Below are positions 16,155 to 25,165 of a stretch of 54,087 bases of DNA, one piece after another. Every line of letters begins with the position of its first letter. Positions within the stretch are counted from its first letter, which is position 1. Source of the DNA: JAAYRQ01 sp035647815. Lineage in GTDB: Bacteria; Bacillota; Syntrophomonadia; Syntrophomonadales; Syntrophomonadaceae. The DNA lies in NCBI GenBank assembly GCA_035647815.1, contig DASRMR010000068.1:1-54087 (forward strand), read 5' to 3'. The notes under the pieces were generated by a model. That model was not told the DNA's origin. It saw nothing but the letters and a program-made list of their open reading frames with translations, and ran no database searches. Made by a program: the position numbers and the translations under genes.

Positions 16155-17291
16155 GTGAGGAAACCTAATCGGATTGTTTATTTTACTATAACTTTGATTT
16201 TTTTAATAACTTGTATATTGCCAGTCTATGCCAATGAAATTGATGAACATCAGAGGCAATTGCAAGATGTTGGTCGTCAAATCAATCAAAATGAAAAAAT
16301 TGTAAAACAGAAAAAGCAAGAAGAAAAAACTATAATGGGGCAAATAAACTCTTTAGAACAAAATATTTTCAACACAGAAAAGGAATTAGATTTATTAGCG
16401 GAACGTGTAGCAATTTTAAAAGAAAATATTGCCCGAACAGAAGAAGAGATTAAAGTTACTGAAGAAGAATTAGCTAAGAAGACGGACTTATTAAGTGAAC
16501 GTTTAGTTTATATTTTTCAACAAGGTGATGTATCATATTTAGAAGTTTTGTTGTCTGCAACTGATATAAAGGATTTTTTAACTCGTTATGATATGTTAAA
16601 TATTATTGTAGAGCAAGATATAGAACTTATTGAAACTGTTAATAAAGAAAGAAACAGCCTTAAGATGAGGAAGACTGATTTAGAAGTCAAGCAAAAAGAA
16701 TTAGTTCAGATTCAAGCTAGTCAAGAATCATCTAGAGAGCAATTAGATTTACAAAAGAAAGAAAAACAAACTATTTTATCTGATGTAACCGAGGAGCGAA
16801 AAACTTTTGAAAATGCTATAGCAGAATTAGAAAGAGCTTCTGCTCAGTTAGAAGTTATGATTAGGCAAATTCAGGCGGCGGGTAGTAAGGAAGCATTAGG
16901 TACAGGTATTTTCACTTGGCCAACACCAGGTTATAGTGCGATTACTTCACCTTATGGCATGAGATATCATCCTATTTTAAAACAACGAAAAATGCATACA
17001 GGTATAGATATTGGTGCACCTATGTCGGCAAATATCGTAGCTGCTGATAGTGGAACAGTTATATTTGCTGGTTGGATGAATGGTTATGGACAGACTATAG
17101 TTATTGATCATGGTGCTGGAATTTCCACCTTGTACGCCCATCAAAGTTCTTTCCTAGTAGGGAAAGGTACGGCTGTGAGCAAAGGTCAAACAATCGGAAA
17201 AGTTGGTAGTACCGGTTGGAGTACAGGACCACATCTACATTTTGAAGTGCGGATAAATGGAAGTCATACTAGCCCTGGTGCGTATTTGTAG
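16155..17291 (+). CDS. EnvC/PcsB-like M23 murein hydrolase (activator)
   Basis: A 378-aa secreted protein: signal peptide (1-26, ending VYA), a long coiled coil (about 27-235, Glu/Lys/Gln heptads), and a C-terminal M23/LytM domain (about 250-375). LytM zinc-type residues are present: HTGIDIGAP (His/Asp) and HLHFE. Intact ligands mean it could be an active endopeptidase rather than only an activator such as EnvC of E. coli. Directly downstream of ftsEX, it is the expected cell-separation hydrolase controlled by that complex. Start GTG 16155 has GAGG/GGAGG upstream. Confidence 0.88.
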   Translation: MRKPNRIVYFTITLIFLITCILPVYANEIDEHQRQLQDVGRQINQNEKIVKQKKQEEKTIMGQINSLEQNIFNTEKELDLLAERVAILKENIARTEEEIKVTEEELAKKTDLLSERLVYIFQQGDVSYLEVLLSATDIKDFLTRYDMLNIIVEQDIELIETVNKERNSLKMRKTDLEVKQKELVQIQASQESSREQLDLQKKEKQTILSDVTEERKTFENAIAELERASAQLEVMIRQIQAAGSKEALGTGIFTWPTPGYSAITSPYGMRYHPILKQRKMHTGIDIGAPMSANIVAADSGTVIFAGWMNGYGQTIVIDHGAGISTLYAHQSSFLVGKGTAVSKGQTIGKVGSTGWSTGPHLHFEVRINGSHTSPGAYL

Positions 17292-17323
17292 TGAGGGCGC
17301 GGGGTTACTTTATTTATTGGTTT

Positions 17324-17360
17324 GTGTAGGGGTCGACCTTTGGTCGCCCGCCTGGGGTAC
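17324..17360. repeat. GGTCGCCC palindromic repeat (copy 2)
   Basis: TGTAGGGGTCGACC-TTT-GGTCGCCCG followed by CTGGGGTAC matches the internal hairpin region of the 13019-13351 element read on the opposite strand (TGTAGGGGCGACC ... GGTCGCCCGCGGGGCAC). It forms a stem of about 8-9 bp. It lies in the 328-nt gap between the M23 gene and ctpA. Confidence 0.6.
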
Positions 17361-17412
17361 GTCAACGTTTTGTTTGCCAACAGACTAATATTAAACAACA
17401 TATAGTTATCAT

Positions 17413-17442
17413 AGGAGAGGCTTAGCCTCTCCTTAACTTTTT
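17413..17442 (+). terminator. Rho-independent terminator after the ftsEX-M23 unit
   Basis: Perfect stem AGGAGAGGC-TTA-GCCTCTCCT followed by TAACTTTTT. Confidence 0.85.
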
Positions 17443-17481
17443 ATGTACTAAATAGACAATAAAACAGAAACCTTCTTACCA

Positions 17482-17508
17482 AGTCCGCGGTCGTCTGCGT
17501 GTATCGCG
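17482..17508. repeat. AGTCCGCG repeat fragment
   Basis: AGTCCGCGGTCGTCTGCGTG and TATCG echo the right end of the 13262-13351 arm (TAGTCCGCGTCTATCG). It lies between the terminator and ctpA; the rest of this 328-nt gap shows no gene. Confidence 0.4.
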
Positions 17509-17619
17509 AATACTCCTCAATTTCCTCCAACTGACATGATTTAAATTGTTTTAACATACATATTAGAGTAAAATAATAAGGATAGACGAGTAATAAATAT
17601 AAGACATGGCGGTGAAGAT

Positions 17620-18768
17620 TTGAAAAAGTCTAATTGGTTAAAAGGGTTTAGTACATTCTTCTCAATTATCGGGGTTTTATTAGTGGGAAGCATGATTATA
17701 CTTTTTGTTACTAATGCAAGTAGTTTAGGCACATTTTTTAGTGTATTAGGTATAGTGAAAACCGATTCACTTCATGATACTAACTCTTCAGAACTTATTC
17801 AGGGAGCAACAGCTGGTATAGTTGAATCTCTCGATGATCCTTACTCTAAGTATTTGGACAAAGATACTTGGCAAGAATTGAAGATTAGATTAGAAGCGCA
17901 ATTTGGAGGAATTGGGGTATATGTATCACAAGATGAACAAGGCCGCCTTAAAGTTGTTTCACCGATAAAAGCAACGCCAGCCTTTAAAGCAGGGGTTAAA
18001 CATGGTGATATAATTATAGGTATTAATGGAGAATCTACAACTAATATGACTCAAGATGAGGCCGCGAGCTTGATGCGGGGAGACCCCGGAACTCAGCTAG
18101 TATTAACCGTTTTTCGTGAGTCAGAAGAAAAGGAACTTGATTTTAAAATTGTTAGGGAAATTATTAATGTACCATCTGTAGAAGACCAGATATTAGAAGA
18201 CCATCCGCAAATAGGATATATAAGGTTAAATCAATTTCATACCCATTCAACTGAAGAGATGGCAGAAAGTGTGAAAAGGCTTGTAGATAAAGAAGGGGTT
18301 CAAGGGTTAATCCTTGATTTACGTTTTAATGGTGGAGGCGATTTTGATGCTTCTATTTCGATAGCGGGGATTTTCTTAGATGGTGATGCAGTGGTAAGCG
18401 CTGTTAATCGTAAGGGAACTGAAAAAGTATACCGAGCCTCAGCTGGTAAGACAGATATTCCATTAGTAGTACTCGTTAATTCAGATAGTGCTAGTGCATC
18501 CGAAATCTTAGCAGGTGCATTACAAGATAATAAACGGGCCTTATTAGTCGGTGAAAAGACTTTTGGTAAAGGTTTAGTTCAAACTGTATATCCTTTAAAT
18601 GATGGCGGAGCTTTAAAACTGACTACCCAGAAATACTTTACACCTAATGGTACAGATATAAATGAAATAGGAATAAATCCAGAACATGAAGTGGAAATAA
18701 CAGCAGAAGATACTGAAGATTTACAACTTAAAAAGGCTATTGAAGTAATGAAAAGCCAGATATTTTAA
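17620..18768 (+). CDS. ctpA: Carboxy-terminal processing protease CtpA (S41)
   Basis: A 382-aa membrane-anchored serine protease. An N-terminal membrane segment (about 10-32) is followed by a PDZ domain (about 98-180, FGGIGVYV...PAFKAGVKHGDII) and the S41 catalytic domain (190-370). Catalytic Ser lies in SDSASASEILAGAL and Lys in GEKTFGKGLVQTVYPL. The TTG start at 17620 follows GGCGGTGAAG. It stands next to ftsEX and the M23 hydrolase, as in many Clostridia, suggesting processing or turnover of cell-wall enzymes. It has its own terminator. Confidence 0.94.
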   Translation: MKKSNWLKGFSTFFSIIGVLLVGSMIILFVTNASSLGTFFSVLGIVKTDSLHDTNSSELIQGATAGIVESLDDPYSKYLDKDTWQELKIRLEAQFGGIGVYVSQDEQGRLKVVSPIKATPAFKAGVKHGDIIIGINGESTTNMTQDEAASLMRGDPGTQLVLTVFRESEEKELDFKIVREIINVPSVEDQILEDHPQIGYIRLNQFHTHSTEEMAESVKRLVDKEGVQGLILDLRFNGGGDFDASISIAGIFLDGDAVVSAVNRKGTEKVYRASAGKTDIPLVVLVNSDSASASEILAGALQDNKRALLVGEKTFGKGLVQTVYPLNDGGALKLTTQKYFTPNGTDINEIGINPEHEVEITAEDTEDLQLKKAIEVMKSQIF

Positions 18769-18804
18769 AAATGATAAAATTATTTCAGGTGAAATATAAG
18801 TCGT

Positions 18805-18833
18805 GAAGCAGAGTATTAAGCTCTGCTTCTGTT
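18805..18833 (+). terminator. Hairpin terminator after ctpA
   Basis: Perfect 9-bp stem GAAGCAGAG-TATTAAG-CTCTGCTTC followed by a weak T tract (TGTTATCT). Confidence 0.65.
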
Positions 18834-18968
18834 ATCTAAACAGTTAGAGGTGGGGGCTGTAGTTATCAACTTATTTTAAAGTCCCTATTTTCCCCGATTA
18901 GTTCTTTATTAACACTTTGCTCACAAGCCGAATATATTATTAATAAATTTAGAATTAGGGGTGCTATT

Positions 18969-20051
18969 GTGAGTAATAAGGGTAAGTTAAAATATATTTT
19001 TACTAGTAGCCATACTAAAAATGGCTTCCATTCATTTATTCCCGATTTAATTGCTGATTTAAGCCAAGTCTTTATATTAAAAGGTCCGGCTGGATCAGGA
19101 AAATCTACATTTATAAGATTGTTAGGGGAGACTATGAGTGAACAAGGATATGAAATAGAGTTTTGGATCTCAGCTATCGAGCCACTCAATCCTGATGGTG
19201 TATATATTCCCCAATTAGATGTAGCTGTTGTTAATGGGAGTTTACCTATCCCAATAGACCCCGAATACCCAGCTAGTATGGCAGAAATTATTAATTTAGG
19301 AGAGCTTTTAGATAAAGAAGCTAGTAATAATAACCGCCAATTTGTTCGGAAGTTAGTCAATGAAATAGCTAGTGAGAATAAAAAGGCTTATGCTTTATTA
19401 AAACAAGCGAGTATTGTTAAACAAGAGATTAAGAAGATTACTTCTAAACATTTAGATTTGGAAAAGATTCAAAGTCTAATTGATAATCTAGCTCAAGATA
19501 TACTAAGTGACCAACCTAGGGAAAAGCATTATTTTGCTAGTGCTTTGACTGCTGAAGGAATGATAAAATATACTGATGAGATAAGTTCTACATGTAATAA
19601 AAGATATATATTAAAAGGTCCCTCAGGAAGTGCAAAATCAACAGTAATTAATGAATTAGCTTATATTTTCCGTGAAAAAGGATTTATACTGGAATATTAC
19701 CATAGTGGTTTAGATGCAGATAGTATCGATATGGTTATTATAAGGAACTTGCAAGTAGCCCTAATCGATGGGGGGAATACGGAGATAATAATTAAGCCTT
19801 GGGATACGGTTATCGATATGACAAAATATCTAGAGAAATATGATACCGATAATGCTGAAATGCTTAAAAGTGAATCATACCGTAATTATGAAAGCTTAGT
19901 TTTAGAAGCCCAGTCCGAGTTAGCTAATATGCAGGGTAGTCTTAAAGATTTAAAGAAAATCTATGCTGCTATTACTAATTTTGCGGAGTTAAATGAAAGA
20001 CGCGAAACACTGAGGATGCAAATTATGGATTTACAAGATAAATTAATGTAG
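18969..20051 (+). CDS. Duplicated P-loop ATPase (PRK06851-type)
   Basis: A 360-aa protein with two P-loop domains in one chain: Walker A GPAGSGKST at about 39-47 and a second, GPSGSAKST, at about 219-227. Each is preceded by a similar strand (VFILK, RYILK) and followed by a Phe/Tyr-rich strand (EIEFWIS, ILEYYHSGLD), so the halves look like an internal duplication. I recognise this as the PRK06851 family of unknown function in spore-forming Firmicutes. A helical segment (about 110-180) joins the halves. Start GTG 18969 follows TAGGGGTG. It stands alone upstream of uvrB. Confidence 0.75.
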   Translation: MSNKGKLKYIFTSSHTKNGFHSFIPDLIADLSQVFILKGPAGSGKSTFIRLLGETMSEQGYEIEFWISAIEPLNPDGVYIPQLDVAVVNGSLPIPIDPEYPASMAEIINLGELLDKEASNNNRQFVRKLVNEIASENKKAYALLKQASIVKQEIKKITSKHLDLEKIQSLIDNLAQDILSDQPREKHYFASALTAEGMIKYTDEISSTCNKRYILKGPSGSAKSTVINELAYIFREKGFILEYYHSGLDADSIDMVIIRNLQVALIDGGNTEIIIKPWDTVIDMTKYLEKYDTDNAEMLKSESYRNYESLVLEAQSELANMQGSLKDLKKIYAAITNFAELNERRETLRMQIMDLQDKLM

Positions 20052-20060
20052 GGATACAAG

Positions 20061-20112
20061 GTGACATGGGCGGCAAGGGTTTCGCGTGTGGCAGACGAAA
20101 TGTCCCCGCACC
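20061..20112. repeat. GTCCCCGC-family intergenic repeat (copy 2)
   Basis: GTGGCAGACGAAATGTCCCC followed by GCACC resembles the segment at 1288-1313. It is in frame with uvrB and would add 25 unlikely residues to it, which is why an upstream uvrB start at 20061 is rejected. Confidence 0.5.
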
Positions 20113-20135
20113 ATATTTATGAAAGGGTTGAGATT

Positions 20136-22124
20136 ATGAAAAAATTTGTACTTCAATCAGAATATCAACCGACTGGTGATCAGCCTCAGGCTATTAAACA
20201 GCTTTTAGAGGGCTTAGATTCTGGATATCGTGGACAGACTCTTTTAGGTGTAACTGGTTCGGGTAAGACTTATACTATGGCTCAAATAATCGAGCAAACC
20301 CAGAGACCTACATTAGTTATGGCACCTAATAAGACTTTGGCTGGACAGCTTTATTCAGAATTTAAAAGGTTTTTTCCGGAAAACGCTGTAGAGTATTTTA
20401 TTAGTTATTATGATTATTATCAACCTGAAGCTTATGTACCATCATCAGATATTTATATCGAAAAAGATGCTTCTATCAATGATGAAATAGATAAATTGCG
20501 CCACTCTGCAACTGCCTCACTTTTGGAGAGGCGTGATGTAATTATTGTAGCTAGTGTATCTTGTATTTATGGTTTAGGTTCACCGGAAGATTATTATAAA
20601 ATGGCGATTTCATTAAGGCCTGGTATGGAAATAGCTCGTGATGATTTGTTACGCAAGCTAATAGAAATCCATTTTGAACGTAATGATTATGCTTTTACCC
20701 GCGGTCATTTTAGGGTACGAGGTGATATTATAGAAGTGTTTCCAGCCTCAACTGGAGAAAACGCATATCGACTGGAATTTTTTGGGGATGAAATAGACCG
20801 AATCGTTGAATTTAATCCTTTAACTGGTGAAATCTTAGGACAAAGAGTTCATGTTTTGATATTCCCGGCTTCTCACTTTGTAACTACTAGAGATCGCATG
20901 TTGTCAGCTGCAGAGGAAATAGAAAATGAACTTGAGGAACAGATAAAGGTTTTTAAGGCTGCAGATAAACTTATCGAAGCACAACGAATTGAACAAAGGA
21001 CTAGATATGATTTGGAAATGATAAAAGAACTCGGTTATTGTAAAGGTATCGAGAATTATTCCAGGTATATTACCCAAAGAAAGCCGGGAGAACCCCCATA
21101 TACTTTAATTGATTTTTTTGATGATGATTTTTTGATATTTATTGATGAATCACATATTGGACTGCCCCAGATTCGAGGAATGTTTGCTGGGGATAGATCG
21201 CGGAAGCAAAATTTAATAGATTTTGGATTTAGATTACCATCTGCATTAGATAATAGGCCACTTAGGTTTAGTGAATTTGATGAAAAGATAAATCAGATTG
21301 TTTATGTTAGTGCTACACCTGGTGATTACGAGTTAGAGGAAAGTAGTCAAGTAGCTGAACAGATTATAAGGCCAACTGGATTAATTGATCCAGAAATTAT
21401 AGTTAGACCTACTGAAAACCAGATTGATGATTTGATGGAGGAAATAAGGGAAGTAGTCGCTAAAGGTTATAGGGTTTTAGTAACTACTTTGACTAAACGG
21501 ATGTCTGAGGATTTAACTGATTATTTAGCTAGTCTTAATATTAAAGTCGAATATATGCATTCTGATATTGATGCCCTAAAAAGGCTGGAGATTTTAAGGG
21601 AATTAAGAAGTGGAGTTTTTGATGTATTAATCGGTATTAATTTACTTAGGGAAGGTTTAGATTTGCCTGAGGTAGCTTTGGTAGTAATACTAGATGCTGA
21701 TAAAGAAGGCTTTCTTCGTTCAGGTAGATCACTAATTCAAACGATTGGACGAGCTGCGCGTAATGTCGAAGGAAGAGTTATAATGTATGCAGACCGTATA
21801 ACACCATCTATGAAGTTAGCTATGGATGAAACTAATCGTAGGCGAGAAAAACAGATAAGACATAACATTGATAATAATATAACACCAGAGAGTATTAAAA
21901 ATGCTATCCATGACAGTATCGAGGCGACCATAGCTGAAGAACCGAGTGAATATGATATAGATAATTTGCGAGAAATGCCGGCTGAGGAACGTAATCATAT
22001 TATAAAGGAACTGGAAAAAGAAATGCGTATGGCATCGGAAAAGCTAGAATTCGAAAGGGCTGCCGAGCTACGTGATGTAATTAAGGAAATGCAGAAGCCG
22101 AAAAGATCTCGGCGCAAAAGATAA
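20136..22124 (+). CDS. uvrB: Excinuclease ABC subunit UvrB
   Basis: A 662-aa damage-verification helicase of nucleotide excision repair. It shows Walker A GVTGSGKT, the beta-hairpin region YYDYYQPEAYVP, the helicase motifs DESHIGLPQIRGM, QTIGRAARN and the C-terminal UVR domain (about 620-655, LEFERAAELRDVI) that contacts UvrC. ATG 20136 (MKKFVLQSEYQPTGDQ) has AAAGGGTTGAG upstream and matches the family start. uvrA follows 31 nt later and uvrC after it, so all three subunits lie together. Confidence 0.97.
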   Translation: MKKFVLQSEYQPTGDQPQAIKQLLEGLDSGYRGQTLLGVTGSGKTYTMAQIIEQTQRPTLVMAPNKTLAGQLYSEFKRFFPENAVEYFISYYDYYQPEAYVPSSDIYIEKDASINDEIDKLRHSATASLLERRDVIIVASVSCIYGLGSPEDYYKMAISLRPGMEIARDDLLRKLIEIHFERNDYAFTRGHFRVRGDIIEVFPASTGENAYRLEFFGDEIDRIVEFNPLTGEILGQRVHVLIFPASHFVTTRDRMLSAAEEIENELEEQIKVFKAADKLIEAQRIEQRTRYDLEMIKELGYCKGIENYSRYITQRKPGEPPYTLIDFFDDDFLIFIDESHIGLPQIRGMFAGDRSRKQNLIDFGFRLPSALDNRPLRFSEFDEKINQIVYVSATPGDYELEESSQVAEQIIRPTGLIDPEIIVRPTENQIDDLMEEIREVVAKGYRVLVTTLTKRMSEDLTDYLASLNIKVEYMHSDIDALKRLEILRELRSGVFDVLIGINLLREGLDLPEVALVVILDADKEGFLRSGRSLIQTIGRAARNVEGRVIMYADRITPSMKLAMDETNRRREKQIRHNIDNNITPESIKNAIHDSIEATIAEEPSEYDIDNLREMPAEERNHIIKELEKEMRMASEKLEFERAAELRDVIKEMQKPKRSRRKR

Positions 22125-22155
22125 ATAAAAGGCTTTTACCATAGGAGAGATATAT

Positions 22156-25011
22156 ATGAGCAAAAATTTTATAGTTGTAAAAGGTGCTAGAGAACATAAT
22201 TTAAAAAATATAGATGTTAAAATACCTCGTGATAAGCTAGTCGTATTTACCGGAGTATCTGGTTCAGGTAAGTCTAGTCTAGCTTTTGATACTATATATA
22301 GTGAAGGACAACGTCGTTATGTAGAGTCACTCTCTACTTATGCACGACAATTTTTAGGGCAAATGGACAAGCCGGATGTAGATTATATAGAAGGCTTATC
22401 TCCTTCTATTTCTATAGATCAAAAGGCTACTTCTAATAATCCTCGTTCAACAGTAGGAACAGTTACGGAAATCTACGATTATTTACGTTTATTATTTGCG
22501 CGGGTAGGTAGACCACATTGTCCAGATTGCCATCAGCCTATTCAAAGTCAGACAGTTGACCAAGTTGTCGATACTTTATTAGATTTGCCAGATAAAAGCA
22601 GGATTAAGATATTAGCGCCGATCATCAAAGGGCAAAAAGGAGAACATAAGAAAGTTCTAGCTAAGCTTTTTAAGGATGGTTTTGTGCGTGTTTTAGTAGA
22701 TGGTCATGAATATACATCAGATGAAGAAATAAATTTGGAGAAAAATAAAAAACATAGCATTAGTGCTGTTGTAGACCGCTTAGTTATTAAAGATGATATA
22801 AGAAGCCGTTTAGCGGAATCACTGGAGCTAGCCTTTGAACTTAGTGAAGGAATGGTGAATGTATTACTGCTTAAAGCTGAAGGACAAGAAGAGGAAATGA
22901 CTTTTAGTCGGGATTTTGCCTGTCCCAGCTGTGGCTTTAGTTTACCCGAATTAAGTCCTCGGATGTTTTCTTTTAATTCTCCATATGGTGCTTGCCCAGA
23001 TTGTGATGGCTTAGGGCTAAAGAGTGAAATAGATCCGGACTCATTATTAAATATGGATAAGAGTTTAGAAGATGGAGCGATTATTCCTTGGTCTAATAAA
23101 TTTTACACTTATTATAATCAAGCCTTAACTGGTATGGCTGTGAAGAATAAAATCCCTATGGATAAGCCTTTGAGTGAGTTGACTAAAAAGCAGATTAACT
23201 TAATTTTATATGGCAAAGCTGCTGAGGAAATTAAGGTTTCTTATACTAATTCATATGGGGAGACTAATTCTTTTAGGACGAGTTATGAAGGTATTGTAAA
23301 TAATCTCAACCGCAGATTTATAGAAACTAAATCGGAATCTGCCCGCGAAGATATAGGCAAATACATGATTACTAGTCATTGTCCATCATGTCAGGGAAAA
23401 AGGCTTAGACCTGAAATCTTATCGGTTTTAATCGGTAGTTTATCTATTAATGATGTTACTTCCATGTCGGTACGAGATTCACTTAGCTTTTTTAATAATC
23501 TAGAGTTAAGTGAACGGGAAAACTTAATTGCTCGGCAAGTAGTAAAAGAGATTAGGGAAAGGCTTAGTTTTCTAGTCGATGTAGGTCTTGATTATCTAAC
23601 TTTAGAGCGTTCTGCTGGAACTTTATCTGGTGGGGAAGCCCAAAGAATAAGGCTCGCAACTCAAGTAGGTTCAAGTCTAGTAGGAGTTCTTTATGTTTTA
23701 GATGAACCGAGTATAGGCTTACATCCTCGGGATAATGATCGTTTATTAGGAACTTTAGAAAAACTAAGGGATTTAGGCAATACTGTAGTGGTCGTAGAAC
23801 ATGATGAAGACACGATGAGAAATGCTGATCATATAATAGATATCGGACCAGGGGCAGGGGTACATGGTGGGGAAATCGTAGTTCAGGGAACTTATGAAGA
23901 AATTTTGGGTGCTGAAAATTCTTTGACTGCCCAATATTTATCAGGACGGTTAGATATTGATATTCCAGAAGAAAGACGAGATGGTAATGGGGAAAAGCTA
24001 GTAATTAGGGGTGCTAAAGAGCACAATCTTAAAAGTATAGATGTAGAAATACCCTTAGGTAAGATGGTAGCCATAACTGGTGTATCAGGTTCAGGTAAAA
24101 GCACTTTAGTTCAAAACATTATTTATCCAGGACTAATGAAAAACCTGACTAGAGGCCGACATCGTCCGGGCGCACATACTTCTATTGAGGGAATTAAGGC
24201 TTTAGATAAAGTGATAAATATAGATCAATCTCCTATAGGCAGAACTCCTCGCTCTAATCCAGCTACTTACACGGGTGCATTTGATGGAATTAGAGAACTT
24301 TATAGTAATACGGCAGAATCTCGTATGAGAGGATATAAGCCTGGCCGCTTTAGCTTCAATGTGCGTGGTGGCAGGTGTGAAGCTTGTTCTGGTGATGGTA
24401 TTATAAAAATAGAAATGCACTTTTTACCTGATGTATATATACCTTGTGAAGTATGTAAAGGTCAAAGGTATAATCGGGAAACCCTAGAAGTTAAATATAA
24501 AAATCATAATATTGCTGATGTTTTAGCGATGACAGTTAATGAAGCAGTAGACTTTTTTGAAAATATTCCCAAAGTGTTTCGCAGGTTAAAAGTCTTACAA
24601 GATGTAGGATTAGGCTATGTATGTTTAGGTCAATCAGCACCTACCCTTTCCGGTGGGGAAGCTCAAAGGGTTAAACTAGCTACTGAATTATCGAAACGTA
24701 GTACGGGCAAAACTTTGTATATCTTAGATGAACCGACAACTGGACTACACAAGCACGATATTAAACATTTGCTTAGTGTCCTAGATAGGTTAGTAGATGG
24801 TGGTAATACGGTATTAATAATCGAGCATAATCTTGATGTAATCAAATGCGCAGACCATATTATCGACCTCGGTCCTGAAGGTGGGGATGAAGGTGGGAGA
24901 ATAGTAGTACAAGGCACACCAGAAGCAGTATCTGATTGGCCAAGTTCTTATACAGGTAAATATTTAAAACCTATTTTAAATGGAAAAGTTTATGCTGATG
25001 TAGGAAGTTAA
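22156..25011 (+). CDS. uvrA: Excinuclease ABC subunit UvrA
   Basis: A 951-aa DNA-damage sensor with two ABC modules. Walker A motifs are GVSGSGKSS (about 33) and GVSGSGKST (about 640); signatures LSGGEAQRI and LSGGEAQRV; zinc modules CPSCGFSLPELSPRMFSFNSP...CPDC and CEACSGDGIIKIEMHFLPDV...CEVC. Start ATG 22156 has AGGAGAG upstream. The protein loads UvrB onto damaged DNA. Length is full for the family. Confidence 0.97.
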   Translation: MSKNFIVVKGAREHNLKNIDVKIPRDKLVVFTGVSGSGKSSLAFDTIYSEGQRRYVESLSTYARQFLGQMDKPDVDYIEGLSPSISIDQKATSNNPRSTVGTVTEIYDYLRLLFARVGRPHCPDCHQPIQSQTVDQVVDTLLDLPDKSRIKILAPIIKGQKGEHKKVLAKLFKDGFVRVLVDGHEYTSDEEINLEKNKKHSISAVVDRLVIKDDIRSRLAESLELAFELSEGMVNVLLLKAEGQEEEMTFSRDFACPSCGFSLPELSPRMFSFNSPYGACPDCDGLGLKSEIDPDSLLNMDKSLEDGAIIPWSNKFYTYYNQALTGMAVKNKIPMDKPLSELTKKQINLILYGKAAEEIKVSYTNSYGETNSFRTSYEGIVNNLNRRFIETKSESAREDIGKYMITSHCPSCQGKRLRPEILSVLIGSLSINDVTSMSVRDSLSFFNNLELSERENLIARQVVKEIRERLSFLVDVGLDYLTLERSAGTLSGGEAQRIRLATQVGSSLVGVLYVLDEPSIGLHPRDNDRLLGTLEKLRDLGNTVVVVEHDEDTMRNADHIIDIGPGAGVHGGEIVVQGTYEEILGAENSLTAQYLSGRLDIDIPEERRDGNGEKLVIRGAKEHNLKSIDVEIPLGKMVAITGVSGSGKSTLVQNIIYPGLMKNLTRGRHRPGAHTSIEGIKALDKVINIDQSPIGRTPRSNPATYTGAFDGIRELYSNTAESRMRGYKPGRFSFNVRGGRCEACSGDGIIKIEMHFLPDVYIPCEVCKGQRYNRETLEVKYKNHNIADVLAMTVNEAVDFFENIPKVFRRLKVLQDVGLGYVCLGQSAPTLSGGEAQRVKLATELSKRSTGKTLYILDEPTTGLHKHDIKHLLSVLDRLVDGGNTVLIIEHNLDVIKCADHIIDLGPEGGDEGGRIVVQGTPEAVSDWPSSYTGKYLKPILNGKVYADVGS

Positions 25012-25024
25012 TCTTTTTTGCCAA

Positions 25025-25105
25025 AAAAGTGTCGCGGAAGTGTCGCGGGGACGGGGTTGTTGTCAAAAGTGTCGCGGGGACGGGGTTGTTGTCATCTTTT
25101 TGGTA
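25025..25105. repeat. Tandem GTCGCGGGGAC repeat
   Basis: Two identical 28-bp units occur at 25038-25065 and 25067-25094, each containing GTGTCGCGGGGACGGGGTTG and ending TTGTTGTCA. A truncated unit (GTGTCGCGGAAG) sits before them. They are flanked by CCAAAAAA on the left and TTTTTGG on the right, a short inverted flank. Related to copies at 1267 and 20061. It fills the uvrA-uvrC gap. Confidence 0.75.
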
Positions 25106-25165
25106 TGTGTTTGGTGGTAGGGGTGATTGTTGATTGCGTGTTCAAAGGGCAAAAGGGTGAAAGTT

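Noticed and set aside
20061..20135. Longer UvrB N-terminus
   Set aside because: The 25 extra residues come from a repeat copy; a ribosome site and the family start fit ATG 20136.
25025..25105. Possible CRISPR array
   Set aside because: Only two full units with a one-base gap, no spacers of even length and no cas genes nearby.
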